Source of the DNA: VMCP01 sp965659745
Lineage (GTDB): Bacteria; Bacteroidota; Bacteroidia; NS11-12g; UBA955
Reading direction: 5' to 3'
NCBI GenBank assembly: GCA_965659745.1
Contig: CBFHXF010000005.1
Location: 1-64,000, forward strand
Length of the DNA: 64,000 nucleotides
This document shows, piece after piece, positions 24,032 through 32,862 of the stretch (position 1 is the stretch's first letter; each line of letters opens with the position of its first letter). Both the position numbers and the translations under genes were made by a program. The notes beneath the pieces are model-generated. The model did no database searches, was not told where the DNA came from, and saw nothing but the letters and a program-made list of their open reading frames with translations.

Positions 24032-25467
24032 GAGTGTACCGAAATTGGCGGCTTATTGGACTTGATTCTTTTGCGCCGAGGCTCCCAAAGATTGCGGTCA
24101 GACAAGGCCTTGCGGGTAATAAAAATAGCGATTCCCAACAACAATGCACTGCTCATCCACATGCCCAACCATACGGGAACAATTAGTCCCTTACCCATCT
24201 TCTCACCGGTTAAATTCAAGGCGTAAAACAACACAAACAGCAACACGCTTATGACTAATGGAAGTCCGATTCCGCCCTTTTTGATGATGGCTCCCAAAGG
24301 CGCTGAAATTAAAAAGAGAATCATCAATAAGAACGAAAAAGCGAACTTCTTATGCCATTCGCTTTGGTATAAGGCCACATCTTTCCATTCGTAATCTTGC
24401 GACGAAGCATAGCCGTCTAAAGTACCCTTAATGCCCTTTGCCGTGGACAATGCCAGATTGCGCATGTTGGCGCGTTTACTCGAATCAAAATTGTTGTAAA
24501 TATTCGTATCGACGAGAGTAATGCGGTTGTCTAAAGGACGGACTTGGGTATTCTGACTCGGGAATAAAGTGGGATAATGAATCAGGCGACTGAGATAGCG
24601 TTCGTTGTCGGCATAATGCTTTTCCATGCGAATATGGAAGGTATCAATTTCCAACTGCAACTGATTTAAATTCAACAATCGGTAATCCGTGGCCAAATGT
24701 TCGCGATTGGCAAAATTGAAATCCAAGCTCGATAAATCCACTACCATTTGCTGCTTTTCGAAATACATCTTATTGAAGGGCAGGGTCCTTCGGTAATTTT
24801 CAGCAGAGGTCATTTCCTCATATCGAACTCCATCAAACAGCGTAAAATTAAGAGTGCGCTTATCCTGGGAAAGCTTCATGGTTCCGTCTTTCGCCCGTAT
24901 CACATTCAATCGTTTGCTGTCGTCTTTCTTATATTCATAAATGAGCACATCGTGAACCGTTTCATTATCCTCCTCCTTTTTACCTACTGAAATTGCTACG
25001 CCTTCAATTTGTTGGTAAAACTGTCCGGGCTCTATATTAAAAGCGGGCTTTTTAGAGCGCACCTCCATTAACATGGCCTTGCCCTCCAGATTGGCTTTCG
25101 GGATCACATAGTTGAGGAATAGGAAATTCATCACTACGAGTCCACACATGAACAGGAAAACCGGACGTAAAATGCGAATTAAAGATATGCCATTGGCTTT
25201 CATGGATACTAATTCGAAACTTTCGGATAGATTCCCGAAGGTCATCAAACCTGCCACCATCACCGTCATCGGCAGTGCCATGGGCACTAAATCGGCCAAT
25301 GAAAGTCCGATCAATTTTAGTAATACCAGGGTTGGAATGCCTTTACCAACTAATTCGTCTATGTATTTCCATAGAAACTGCATTAAAAACAGGAACAAAC
25401 TCAGTAAAAATGTAACGGCAAATAGCCGTACATACATGCGGAGAATGAGCACATCAATGCGTTTCAC
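24028..25467 (-). CDS. LptF/LptG-family LPS export permease
   Basis: A 479-residue inner-membrane permease of the YjgP/YjgQ family, part of the LptB2FG extractor that removes LPS from the inner membrane. There are three N-terminal helices, a large periplasmic jellyroll-like domain (~residues 130-360), and three C-terminal helices. 'ADLVPMALPMTVMVAGLMTFG' and 'ESFELVSMKANGISL' are the family's conserved region around helix 2 and the coupling helix. The start is GTG at 25467; a TACCTTTG box ends exactly four bases before it. The glycosyltransferase gene overlaps its stop. Confidence 0.9.
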   Translation of the reverse strand: MKRIDVLILRMYVRLFAVTFLLSLFLFLMQFLWKYIDELVGKGIPTLVLLKLIGLSLADLVPMALPMTVMVAGLMTFGNLSESFELVSMKANGISLIRILRPVFLFMCGLVVMNFLFLNYVIPKANLEGKAMLMEVRSKKPAFNIEPGQFYQQIEGVAISVGKKEEDNETVHDVLIYEYKKDDSKRLNVIRAKDGTMKLSQDKRTLNFTLFDGVRYEEMTSAENYRRTLPFNKMYFEKQQMVVDLSSLDFNFANREHLATDYRLLNLNQLQLEIDTFHIRMEKHYADNERYLSRLIHYPTLFPSQNTQVRPLDNRITLVDTNIYNNFDSSKRANMRNLALSTAKGIKGTLDGYASSQDYEWKDVALYQSEWHKKFAFSFLLMILFLISAPLGAIIKKGGIGLPLVISVLLFVLFYALNLTGEKMGKGLIVPVWLGMWMSSALLLGIAIFITRKALSDRNLWEPRRKRIKSNKPPISVHS

Positions 25468-25471
25468 GGCG

Positions 25472-25479
25472 CAAAGGTA
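25472..25479 (-). promoter_or_regulatory. -7 promoter box TACCTTTG, N4 before GTG
   Basis: Minus-strand TACCTTTG-CGCC-GTG. An exact consensus at the standard four-base distance from the GTG start of the LptF/G gene supports both the GTG start and a leaderless mRNA. Confidence 0.65.
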
Positions 25480-25506
25480 GGGGAAAATCCACGAAGCGAC
25501 TCTTCC

Positions 25507-26544
25507 CTATTTTTGAGGAAGAAACACAAAACCAGAGGGGATAATTCCCGAGAAAAATGAATTTTTTATCGAATCTGCGCCGGCATTGAGTATCACTACA
25601 CGACCTTTTCGGATGTAATCATAGGGATCGGCAATGTAAATATCGCCGTTCTGCGGATTTACTGCCAAGCCATATCCTGTTGTGTAAGGCACTACTTGAA
25701 CAAAAACAGATTTCTTCGGATTGCGCAAATCACAACATTCCAAATTGCCTCCAACGAGCATCCATAAAGAGTCACGCGAGAGCGATAGGCACATGCGGGT
25801 TAAATTATTTTTTGGGGGAAATTCAACACGCTCGGTAACCGCAAAATCGGCATTCAGGCAGGTCAAACTCGACGAATCTGCATCGTTAGCTCCCACCCAA
25901 AGTCGGTTTTGAGCATCGACGCTTAAAAATTGAGCCCCTTTTGGACACGTTATTAACTTACTGATATCGGTTTGAGGGTCGTAAACCCAGATATATCCGT
26001 CATAAACGGCCGAAACTATTTGGTTATTGTATTCTATAATATGCTCCGTCCACCCAACTCGGGTTCCTGTGGCATTTTTCCGAACGGGTATGATTCGGGA
26101 GCTTAACGATTGGGTATCGAGCACAGTAACCGCATTGTTTTCTAAATCGCTTATGTATAATTTCCCATTAAGGGCAGTAGCAAATCTCGGAGATTTGCCG
26201 ACATTCACTTGGTGTTTGACTTTAAGCGTTTCAGGGTTCACCCCTACGATAAGGCCGCTATTGTTTACCACCAACCACAAGGTATTTCCATATAACAAAC
26301 CCGATTGTAATACATCACCAATGGGTCTATTATTTACGGCCTCAAAAGCATTGGACCAAAGCGTATTAGAATCGGGATTGTAGATATCAAGCTGGGCATT
26401 ATTCCACATGAAATTTCCTTCACATAAAACCGCCACTCTTGCGTCTTTTGCCGAAACGTTAACATTACCCGAATCCACGGGCTCTTTTATACAAGAGCCC
26501 ATGAAAAAGATTATAATCGCTATTAATGTGGTGCGTATTTGCAT
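25507..26544 (-). CDS. BtuG-like beta-propeller surface lipoprotein (YncE/DUF5074)
   Basis: A 345-residue lipoprotein (signal ending 'FFMGSC', Cys near residue 18). The rest is a repeated beta-propeller pattern: 'GNTLWLVVNNSG', 'NGKLYISDLENNAVTVLD', 'NRLWVGAND', 'NGDIYIADPYDY'. Propellers of this YncE/DUF5074 type include BtuG, the cobalamin-binding lipoprotein that caps BtuB in gut Bacteroides. Its position as third gene behind a B12 riboswitch and a BtuB-like receptor makes a BtuG role likely. It begins one base after the DUF4465 gene ends. Confidence 0.78.
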   Translation of the reverse strand: MQIRTTLIAIIIFFMGSCIKEPVDSGNVNVSAKDARVAVLCEGNFMWNNAQLDIYNPDSNTLWSNAFEAVNNRPIGDVLQSGLLYGNTLWLVVNNSGLIVGVNPETLKVKHQVNVGKSPRFATALNGKLYISDLENNAVTVLDTQSLSSRIIPVRKNATGTRVGWTEHIIEYNNQIVSAVYDGYIWVYDPQTDISKLITCPKGAQFLSVDAQNRLWVGANDADSSSLTCLNADFAVTERVEFPPKNNLTRMCLSLSRDSLWMLVGGNLECCDLRNPKKSVFVQVVPYTTGYGLAVNPQNGDIYIADPYDYIRKGRVVILNAGADSIKNSFFSGIIPSGFVFLPQK

Positions 26545-26545
26545 T

Positions 26546-27550
26546 TTAATTGTGCTTTAAAAAAGAAGTGGTGGCCATGCTTCCGTCATTCATGAGCGCG
26601 CGCACCCAATACATTCCCGCCGGCAATGAAGAGATGTCTACCTGTCCCTCTTTCAAATCCAATTCTTTTAGGGTCATTCCGCGATAATCGCAAATTTCTG
26701 CCTTCTGAACTTTTGCAAATTCCGCAATGTGAATCTTTTCGGTTGCAGGATTCGGATATAAGGAGAGTGTAAGCGCTTTGATTTTGTTTACACTTCCCGT
26801 GTGAACAATGGCAATTTTATCCAAGGCAAAATAAAGAGGGGTATTGATACCGAAGTCACCCACATCTGAACTCTGCAATTCAAATTGTATAGAATCGGTG
26901 GATGTCATCAACCCTACCCACTGCCAGGTATCTAAAAGCATGTGCTTTGTCGTATCGCTTGATCGGAAATCAGCGAGTATTACTTGTTGCGTTTTTTGTA
27001 GTTTTCCGCTAAGGAATAAATGAATGTTCAATACAAAGCTATCTTTATCGGCTGCGTTAAACTTTTTAGCAAAATTATCACCGAAGGCCATACTGTTATA
27101 GGCAAAAGTGGTATTGGTAATGTAAAATCCATCGACATACTGATTTATGGGGTCTGGATTTAGGAAGTAGGCATTTTGCGTACCGATTGCATATACTTCC
27201 CCTTCTTCTTCCGCGCCTTTTCCGGCCTTTGCGGCATAGAGGTGCTTACTAAAATCGCTGGGTTCTAGGGTTGTTACATTTTTACGTGAAAATGCCCATT
27301 GGTCTTTCCAGTAGCCACCCCAAGAGGTATCCCATCCGATATCCATGGAAAGTTTTGCTTGGAATAAACTATCCGGCGTACTGTATTGTGTTTGTCCGTT
27401 CGAGCCGTTCCAAACTTCCCCCGAGGGAATAATAGATTTCAACTCTTCAAAACCGATGAATTCCACTAGTGCGGTTTGGGCTTTACTAGTGTGGATTGAA
27501 AATAGAACAGCTAAAGTTGTGAGAATGATGTTTTTGATACGGTATTTCAT
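26546..27550 (-). CDS. DUF4465 protein with T9SS sorting domain, B12 locus
   Basis: A 334-residue exported protein. A signal peptide ends 'SIHTSKAQ'. The DUF4465 region follows: 'FEELKSIIPSGEVWNGS', 'WGGYWKDQWAFSR', 'FYITNTTFAYNSMAFGDNFAKKF' (part) and 'YFALDKIAIVHTG'. The last ~75 residues are a T9SS type A tail ('LSLYPNPATEKIHI', 'AGMYWVRAL'). DUF4465 proteins occur in Bacteroidota B12 loci; my recollection, to be verified, is that the cobamide-binding protein BtuH belongs here. A T9SS tail would give it a different route to the cell surface from that of lipoprotein homologues. Confidence 0.8.
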   Translation of the reverse strand: MKYRIKNIILTTLAVLFSIHTSKAQTALVEFIGFEELKSIIPSGEVWNGSNGQTQYSTPDSLFQAKLSMDIGWDTSWGGYWKDQWAFSRKNVTTLEPSDFSKHLYAAKAGKGAEEEGEVYAIGTQNAYFLNPDPINQYVDGFYITNTTFAYNSMAFGDNFAKKFNAADKDSFVLNIHLFLSGKLQKTQQVILADFRSSDTTKHMLLDTWQWVGLMTSTDSIQFELQSSDVGDFGINTPLYFALDKIAIVHTGSVNKIKALTLSLYPNPATEKIHIAEFAKVQKAEICDYRGMTLKELDLKEGQVDISSLPAGMYWVRALMNDGSMATTSFLKHN

Positions 27551-27644
27551 GATTGTAGGTATAATTTTAAGGTGATATTATTATTTATTAATTTTCTGTC
27601 TGTTGATATGAGCGAGCGAATATGGATTTGAATAAATATCACGG

Positions 27645-29498
27645 CTAAAAAATCAAGTTGATTTGAACATAGGCGTTTCTGGGTGGCATAGGTCGGCCAG
27701 GCATATTTTGATAGCTTACATCAAAAATGTTGCGCACCCCTACCCTGCATTCGGATGAATTTTGTTTAAATCTTCCCCAAAATGCGGCCTTAAGAACCCC
27801 TTCTAATGAAAACAATTGGTAAAAAGGCATGTATTGAGAATTGTCGGTGGCCGTATATCGATTTCCGACTTTCTGCCATATTAATTTTAGGCTTGCCGCT
27901 TTAAATTTCAGGGCGAGCGCAGTGGTACTCATAATATCTGGCACAAATATTTGCTGCTTAAACTCGGAATTGGCCTGACTTTTTACTGCCGAACGCACCC
28001 ATTCGAAATTTTCGTTTAGCGCTACTTTACAGTTGCCAAAATCGTGGTTGATTTGTGCGCTGATTTGCACTCCGGTATATTGACCAAAATTCATATTTTG
28101 AGCGGCCCAATAAGCCCCTTGGGGCAACCAAATAATGGGATTCTTGAGTTCTCGGTAAAACGGAGTGAGTTCCAAAATCCAATTCAAATGATGACCGTAG
28201 CTTGAATTCCAAACCACTCCTATTTCGCTGCCCCAGCCAATTTCCGGAACCACCGCGTTACGTTGGGTCACTTGCCAATACAAATCATTTAGCGTGGGTC
28301 TGCGGAAACTTCGATGAATATCGGTCTTAAAGTTAAGTCCATCGGTTATGGTCGTTTGAGTACCTAAGCCGCCTGTAAGCACTTGTTCGTTGAATTCATA
28401 CCTGGCATTGATAAGGTAATTTGTTTTGCCTATTTCTGATTTCCAGGCGGAGAACAAAGCGGGCAAAACGCGCGTTTCCGGTATTGTATAATATTGTGAA
28501 CTGCCTTTTTGCACTTGATAATCGAGACCATAAACCGCCTTACCCCATTGCGTTTGATGATACATTTCTGTCTGCAAAAACAACATTTTGGCAGTAGAAG
28601 TATCACCGGTTTGTCCTTGCGCCACATATACCAATCGATCGGAGGTATAGCCTACTTTTTGAGTAAAATGCAATTTATTTTTATGAAAATCGTATTGCAC
28701 TAAATTGCGAGATTGTAGATCGAGTTGCTGGCCTAAGGCTTGTTCGGAACCATAAAGAAATCCCAAACCGCGATTCACTTTTCCCATTTCTGAAATGAGC
28801 TTTATTGAGTGATTTGCTAATGTATGAGCGGCCACCAATCGAATATTTTGATGGTCTAAATGGCTGTTAAAGGAGTTTCTATTTTGCTGTTTTATGGGAT
28901 CAAAAAAACCAAATTCGTTATTTTGGTTGATCCATGAACTTGCCACATTTACATAGGTATTCTTCCACCCTTTTCCCACTTGGAATCCCATTTGAGAATT
29001 CCTAAGGGAGTTGGTTTCGGCCACCGTCTTGATTTTTAACGGGGAATTAAAACTCACTTTATTGTTCAGCATTACAGTACCGCCCACACTTCCGGAGCCG
29101 TACATGGCTGAATTTCCCCCTTCAATTAACACGAGTTCATCCATTCCAAAGGTGGCAATGCCATTAAAATCCATCATTCCCAACATGGGATGATTGATGG
29201 GCAAGCCATTCCACAACACTTGGGTTTGGGTGGCATCGGCCCCTCGTTTAGAAATGGTTGCAGATCCCGATACGCCGTACTCTTTGAAAAACTGAGCGGC
29301 CTCCTGCATATTTTGTGTGAGTAGTCCGAGTCCTTTACCCGAATTGAGTCGCACTTCCTTTCTTCCTACATTCGCAAATTCACTTCTATCGGCCCGAATA
29401 TGCACGGTATCTACAGCAGGAATAGGAGTCGGTTCCCACGAGGTGGAATCTCCTAAAGTGGCCAAGCAGGCGGCGATATGTACTAAATGCAGTAGCAT
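27645..29498 (-). CDS. btuB: TonB-dependent receptor, BtuB-like, riboswitch-controlled
   Basis: A 617-residue outer-membrane receptor for active uptake across the outer membrane. After a signal sequence come a possible TonB-box region ('VDTVHIRADR'), the plug domain ('GVSGSATISKRGADATQTQVLWNG', shortened; 'GGNSAMYGSGSVGGTVML') and a barrel ending in aromatic 'YVQINLIF'. The length is like that of E. coli BtuB (about 600). A cobalamin riboswitch lies in its leader, so the substrate is most likely B12 or another cobamide. DUF4465 and BtuG-like genes follow on the same strand. Confidence 0.87.
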   Translation of the reverse strand: MLLHLVHIAACLATLGDSTSWEPTPIPAVDTVHIRADRSEFANVGRKEVRLNSGKGLGLLTQNMQEAAQFFKEYGVSGSATISKRGADATQTQVLWNGLPINHPMLGMMDFNGIATFGMDELVLIEGGNSAMYGSGSVGGTVMLNNKVSFNSPLKIKTVAETNSLRNSQMGFQVGKGWKNTYVNVASSWINQNNEFGFFDPIKQQNRNSFNSHLDHQNIRLVAAHTLANHSIKLISEMGKVNRGLGFLYGSEQALGQQLDLQSRNLVQYDFHKNKLHFTQKVGYTSDRLVYVAQGQTGDTSTAKMLFLQTEMYHQTQWGKAVYGLDYQVQKGSSQYYTIPETRVLPALFSAWKSEIGKTNYLINARYEFNEQVLTGGLGTQTTITDGLNFKTDIHRSFRRPTLNDLYWQVTQRNAVVPEIGWGSEIGVVWNSSYGHHLNWILELTPFYRELKNPIIWLPQGAYWAAQNMNFGQYTGVQISAQINHDFGNCKVALNENFEWVRSAVKSQANSEFKQQIFVPDIMSTTALALKFKAASLKLIWQKVGNRYTATDNSQYMPFYQLFSLEGVLKAAFWGRFKQNSSECRVGVRNIFDVSYQNMPGRPMPPRNAYVQINLIF

Positions 29499-29599
29499 AA
29501 TTTACCTTACTCGGAAATAAATAGCATGGAGCGTGCAGACACACTTAAGGTCTGAAGACACATACTACCGCGCTTTTATTCCCGAAAGCGGATTGTTCG

Positions 29600-29788
29600 T
29601 TTGAGCGTGGCAGGTCTTCTGACTTCCTCGCTGCAGGCGCCTTCCCGTTTTCACAGTGGCATAAAGGCCTGAAGCATGTCTCCCGAAAGAGATGAGGTTA
29701 CAGCTGCGGGTACAGTCTCGGTTTCACACCGAAGTTCCCTTTTCATTTCAAAACCATCTTGCCCGATGGCTTTGAAAACCAAAACTCG
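29600..29788 (-). promoter_or_regulatory. Cobalamin (B12) riboswitch
   Basis: On the minus strand the leader shows the expected order of conserved cobalamin-aptamer elements: AAGGGAA, GGTG, ACTGTACCCGC, GCCACTG (29654-29660) and the B12 box AGTCAGAAGACCTGCC (29609-29624). About 100 nt then separate it from the btuB start at 29498. In that stretch GTCTTC (29554-29559) could pair with GAAGAC of the B12 box, a possible but weak switch. It should turn off the three-gene uptake operon when cobalamin is plentiful. The rest of the 29499-29912 gap holds the two divergent promoters. Confidence 0.95.
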
Positions 29789-29791
29789 ATG

Positions 29792-29799
29792 CAAACATA
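29792..29799 (-). promoter_or_regulatory. -7 promoter box TATGTTTG of the B12 operon
   Basis: Minus-strand TATGTTTG, an exact TAnnTTTG match, just upstream of the aptamer. Transcription would start near 29785, at the first bases of the riboswitch. Confidence 0.6.
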
Positions 29800-29899
29800 C
29801 GCACTTTGTTTATTTCTTTATATAGTTCTTTTCCACACGATTGGTCGAAGCAAACCAAGGTATATCGATAGTTTGTCCACAGATACCACTTCGCATGAT

Positions 29900-29907
29900 T
29901 ACCTTTG
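29900..29907 (+). promoter_or_regulatory. -7 promoter box TACCTTTG, N5 before ATG
   Basis: TACCTTTG-CAAAT-ATG. An exact -7 consensus five bases before the TolC-like start; a leaderless or nearly leaderless transcript is expected. Confidence 0.6.
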
Positions 29908-29912
29908 CAAAT

Positions 29913-31343
29913 ATGCGCAAGCGCGGTTTACTCTATTTACTATTGGGAATTTCGAACTTCCTTGGTGCTCAAGAGGTTCGAAAAATGGACCTATCGGCCT
30001 GTATAGATTTGGCTCTAGAAAATAATATTGATGTATTGTTGAGTCAAATTAATCAATCCCAATCCGAAATTGAATACCGCCAATCTCTTTGGAATTTAGG
30101 TCCGGAAGTCAGTTTTGCCGGTGGACAGTTTTATCAAAGTGGTAGAAGTATTGACCGTTTTACCAATCAATTTGTTCAAGAAACCGTTGGAAACAGCTCG
30201 GTTCAGCTTTCCAGTAGCTGGGTGGTTTATGCCGGGGGAAGTCTCAGAAAATCGGTACTCAGATCTAAGAAGCAAGTGAAAGCGAGTGCGTACGACTATC
30301 AGCAATCGCGACAGAATATTGCACTGAGTGTGGCCTTAGCCTACCTACAATGTTTGCAAAGTAAAGAATTACTAAAGGCCAATGAATCTAATGTAGCCTC
30401 GTTATTCCAGGAGCAAAAGCGAATCGAAAAATTAGTACAAGCCGGTAGTGTTAACGAAGGCGTATGGCTATCGTCGAAAGCGCAGTTGGCACAGGCCCGC
30501 GCCCAGAAAGTTCAAATCGAAACCCAGCATCAAAGTGCCCTACTCAATCTTAAAAATCTATTAAGGATTCCGGTTTCGGATGGCTTTGACATTGAATACA
30601 CCATGGCGCCAGCCCCTGAATATACAGAGTATCCAGCAAGCCTAAATGAACTAATTGATAGTGCGTTGTTCAATCGTGCCGACTATAAAGCGGCTCTATT
30701 AAAGCAAGAAGCGGCGGCTTTATCTATGGGTATAGCCAAGGCGCAATTATTGCCGGTTCTATCTATCGGTGGAAATTTAAGTTCGATATACTCAGATAAA
30801 GCATTAAACATAACGGGCTACCAAATAAGTGGTACCCAACCCATTGGTATTGTTCAAGGAACCAATCAAATAGTAGAAGCGCCTACCTTTAGTTATCAAA
30901 CGCAAACCATAGACTTCTCTAGGCAAATGCGCGATAATTTCGGACAGAGCTTTGGCGCTAATTTATCGGTTCCCTTATTCGGTAAATTGCGGGCTCAAAA
31001 TGGAATTAAATCGGCTAAACTCGCCTATACCCAACAAGAATTGAATGCATTCCGGATTCGTCAAAATGCAGTTGTTGAAGTAACCAATGCCTATCAAAGT
31101 TTCAAAAATGCAGCGATGCAATATCAGGCGCAACGTGAAAATCACGAGGCCCAGCGACTGAATTTGGAGTTCGTGCAAAAACGTTTTGAAAGCGGTCAAG
31201 CTACCTATTTTGAACTGCAATTGGCTAAAAATCAAGAGTTAATGGCGTTCCAAAACTTCCTCAGTAATAAATACGAGGCGGCGTTACGAAATCTCATACT
31301 CGATGTTATGTATCGCGGAAACTGGCAGTTATTAAAACCTTAA
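29913..31343 (+). CDS. TolC family outer-membrane efflux channel
   Basis: A 476-residue outer-membrane factor with signal peptide MRKRGLLYLLLGISNFLGAQ. Two repeats of the TolC/OEP pattern are visible: 'LDLACIDLALENNIDVLLSQ'-like N-terminal helix ('SACIDLALENN'), long coiled-coil stretches rich in A, Q, L and K, and 'FESGQATYFELQLAKNQEL' near the end. It would form a trimer that docks the adaptor encoded next. ATG at 29913 is chosen because it begins the signal peptide and follows a -7 box by five bases; longer in-frame starts have no support. Confidence 0.92.
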   Translation: MRKRGLLYLLLGISNFLGAQEVRKMDLSACIDLALENNIDVLLSQINQSQSEIEYRQSLWNLGPEVSFAGGQFYQSGRSIDRFTNQFVQETVGNSSVQLSSSWVVYAGGSLRKSVLRSKKQVKASAYDYQQSRQNIALSVALAYLQCLQSKELLKANESNVASLFQEQKRIEKLVQAGSVNEGVWLSSKAQLAQARAQKVQIETQHQSALLNLKNLLRIPVSDGFDIEYTMAPAPEYTEYPASLNELIDSALFNRADYKAALLKQEAAALSMGIAKAQLLPVLSIGGNLSSIYSDKALNITGYQISGTQPIGIVQGTNQIVEAPTFSYQTQTIDFSRQMRDNFGQSFGANLSVPLFGKLRAQNGIKSAKLAYTQQELNAFRIRQNAVVEVTNAYQSFKNAAMQYQAQRENHEAQRLNLEFVQKRFESGQATYFELQLAKNQELMAFQNFLSNKYEAALRNLILDVMYRGNWQLLKP

Positions 31344-31355
31344 AAAGAGTAAATC

Positions 31356-32609
31356 ATGCAAAAGAAATATATTATCGGATTGTCGATTATCGCAGTGGTA
31401 GTGCTAATTGTTTTGGCATCGGTATTTAAAGGCGGTAAAAAAGACGTTGAAGTAGTAACCGAAAAATTAGGCAGACGCGATATCACCGAGATTGTAACCG
31501 TAACGGGCAAAATACAACCCAAACGAGAGGTGAAAATCAGTCCCGACGTAAGCGGTGAAATCACCGAAATGTATGTAAATGAAGGTGATTCGGTTCAAAA
31601 AGGACAACTTTTGTTGACGATAAATCCGGAAATCTACATTACTACGGTTAACCAATTAATCGCCAATTTGAATAATGCCAAAGCGAGTTTGGCATCGGCA
31701 GAAGCACAAGAAATTCGTGCAAAAAATAATTTCACTTTAGGAAAAGAGCTTTTTAACCGTCAGGAGCAGTTGTATAAAGACAAAGTGATTAGTTTACAAG
31801 AATTTGAAAATGCAAAGATGCAATTTCAACAGCAGCAGACGGAAGTAGTCGTTTCAGAGAAGACCCGAATGTCGGCTATTTATAATGTAAAAAGTTTAGA
31901 GGCCCGCTTGGAAGAAGGACAAAAAACATTGGGAAGAACGCGCATAACCGCTCCCCAAAGTGGAATTGTAACGCAGTTGAATAGCGAAAAAGGCGAACGG
32001 GTAGTTGGAACCGCCCAAATGGCGGGTACGGAAATTATGCGTATTAGCAATCTCAATGAAATGGAGGTTGAAGTGCAAATTAATGAAAACGATATTGTAC
32101 GCGTGCATTTGAATGATGAAGCCGATATTCGTGTAGATGCCTATCCGGAGCGTGTTTTCAAAGGAGTGGTTACCGAAATTGCCAATTCTGCGAAGTTCAA
32201 TGTAGCTCAAAACATAAACGAACAGGTTACCAATTACACGGTAAAGATTTTAATTGATGCCCAAAGTTATGCTGACTTAATCAGTAAAAACCGGCCACAA
32301 CCTTTTTTACCTGGGATGACGGCGTCTGCGGATATCAAAACAGAAATTCGTAAAAACGTATTATCGGTACCCATTGCGGCAGTTACCTCTCGAAATCCTA
32401 AAGACATAGAATCTACAAGCAGCTCAAATAAAACCTGGGTATTTGTTTATGATGCTGGAAAAGCCAAAGCGGTGGAAATCAAAACCGGCATACAAGATAT
32501 TGATTATTTTGAAGTACTGTCGGGTTTAAAAGAAGGAGAGGAAATTGTTACCGAACCGGGAATGGCAATTGCCAAAACCCTAATGGACGGTTCGAAAATC
32601 AAAAAATAA
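31356..32609 (+). CDS. Efflux periplasmic adaptor (HlyD/MacA/RND type)
   Basis: A 417-residue adaptor with an N-terminal membrane anchor (residues ~5-25). The lipoyl halves are 'ISPDVSGEITEMYVNEGDSVQKGQ' (part) and 'ITAPQSGIVTQLNSEKGERV', flanking a long helical hairpin (~residues 85-190). The barrel region has 'FKGVVTEIANSA' and 'FLPGMTASADI'. It starts 12 bp after tolC. The usual partners, a permease and an ATPase, do not follow here; the next plus-strand gene is a peptidase. Confidence 0.9.
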   Translation: MQKKYIIGLSIIAVVVLIVLASVFKGGKKDVEVVTEKLGRRDITEIVTVTGKIQPKREVKISPDVSGEITEMYVNEGDSVQKGQLLLTINPEIYITTVNQLIANLNNAKASLASAEAQEIRAKNNFTLGKELFNRQEQLYKDKVISLQEFENAKMQFQQQQTEVVVSEKTRMSAIYNVKSLEARLEEGQKTLGRTRITAPQSGIVTQLNSEKGERVVGTAQMAGTEIMRISNLNEMEVEVQINENDIVRVHLNDEADIRVDAYPERVFKGVVTEIANSAKFNVAQNINEQVTNYTVKILIDAQSYADLISKNRPQPFLPGMTASADIKTEIRKNVLSVPIAAVTSRNPKDIESTSSSNKTWVFVYDAGKAKAVEIKTGIQDIDYFEVLSGLKEGEEIVTEPGMAIAKTLMDGSKIKK

Positions 32610-32633
32610 CTGGAAATACGAGGAGGCGAAAGG

Positions 32634-32750
32634 TTAACCTCCGAAATATTTGGAGTTTTTCTGTTTGGTTTCTTTCTCTTTCTTGTTGTATTGTTTCAAG
32701 AAAAAGTAAACGGCAGTAAATACGATTACGGATATAATTATTTCGTACAT
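32634..32750 (-). CDS. Small single-helix membrane protein (38 aa)
   Basis: A 38-residue open frame, MYEIIISVIVFTAVYFFLK then a very basic/polar tail (KKEKETKQKN) ending KYFGG. One membrane helix with a positively charged cytoplasmic tail is a believable small-protein design. It occupies the 253-bp gap between the plus-strand adaptor and dipeptidase genes, on the opposite strand. A TATTTATG sequence (one mismatch to the -7 box) overlaps its start. Function unknown; it may be chance. Confidence 0.4.
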   Translation of the reverse strand: MYEIIISVIVFTAVYFFLKQYNKKEKETKQKNSKYFGG

Positions 32751-32862
32751 AAATACTTCGCCCTTAAATGCATTCAAGGAAGCCTCTGTTGTGTCGGAAT
32801 TCATGATACAAAATAACGACAAAAACAGAGATTTAGGTCAATTTATGCGTAAATTGCGATAT

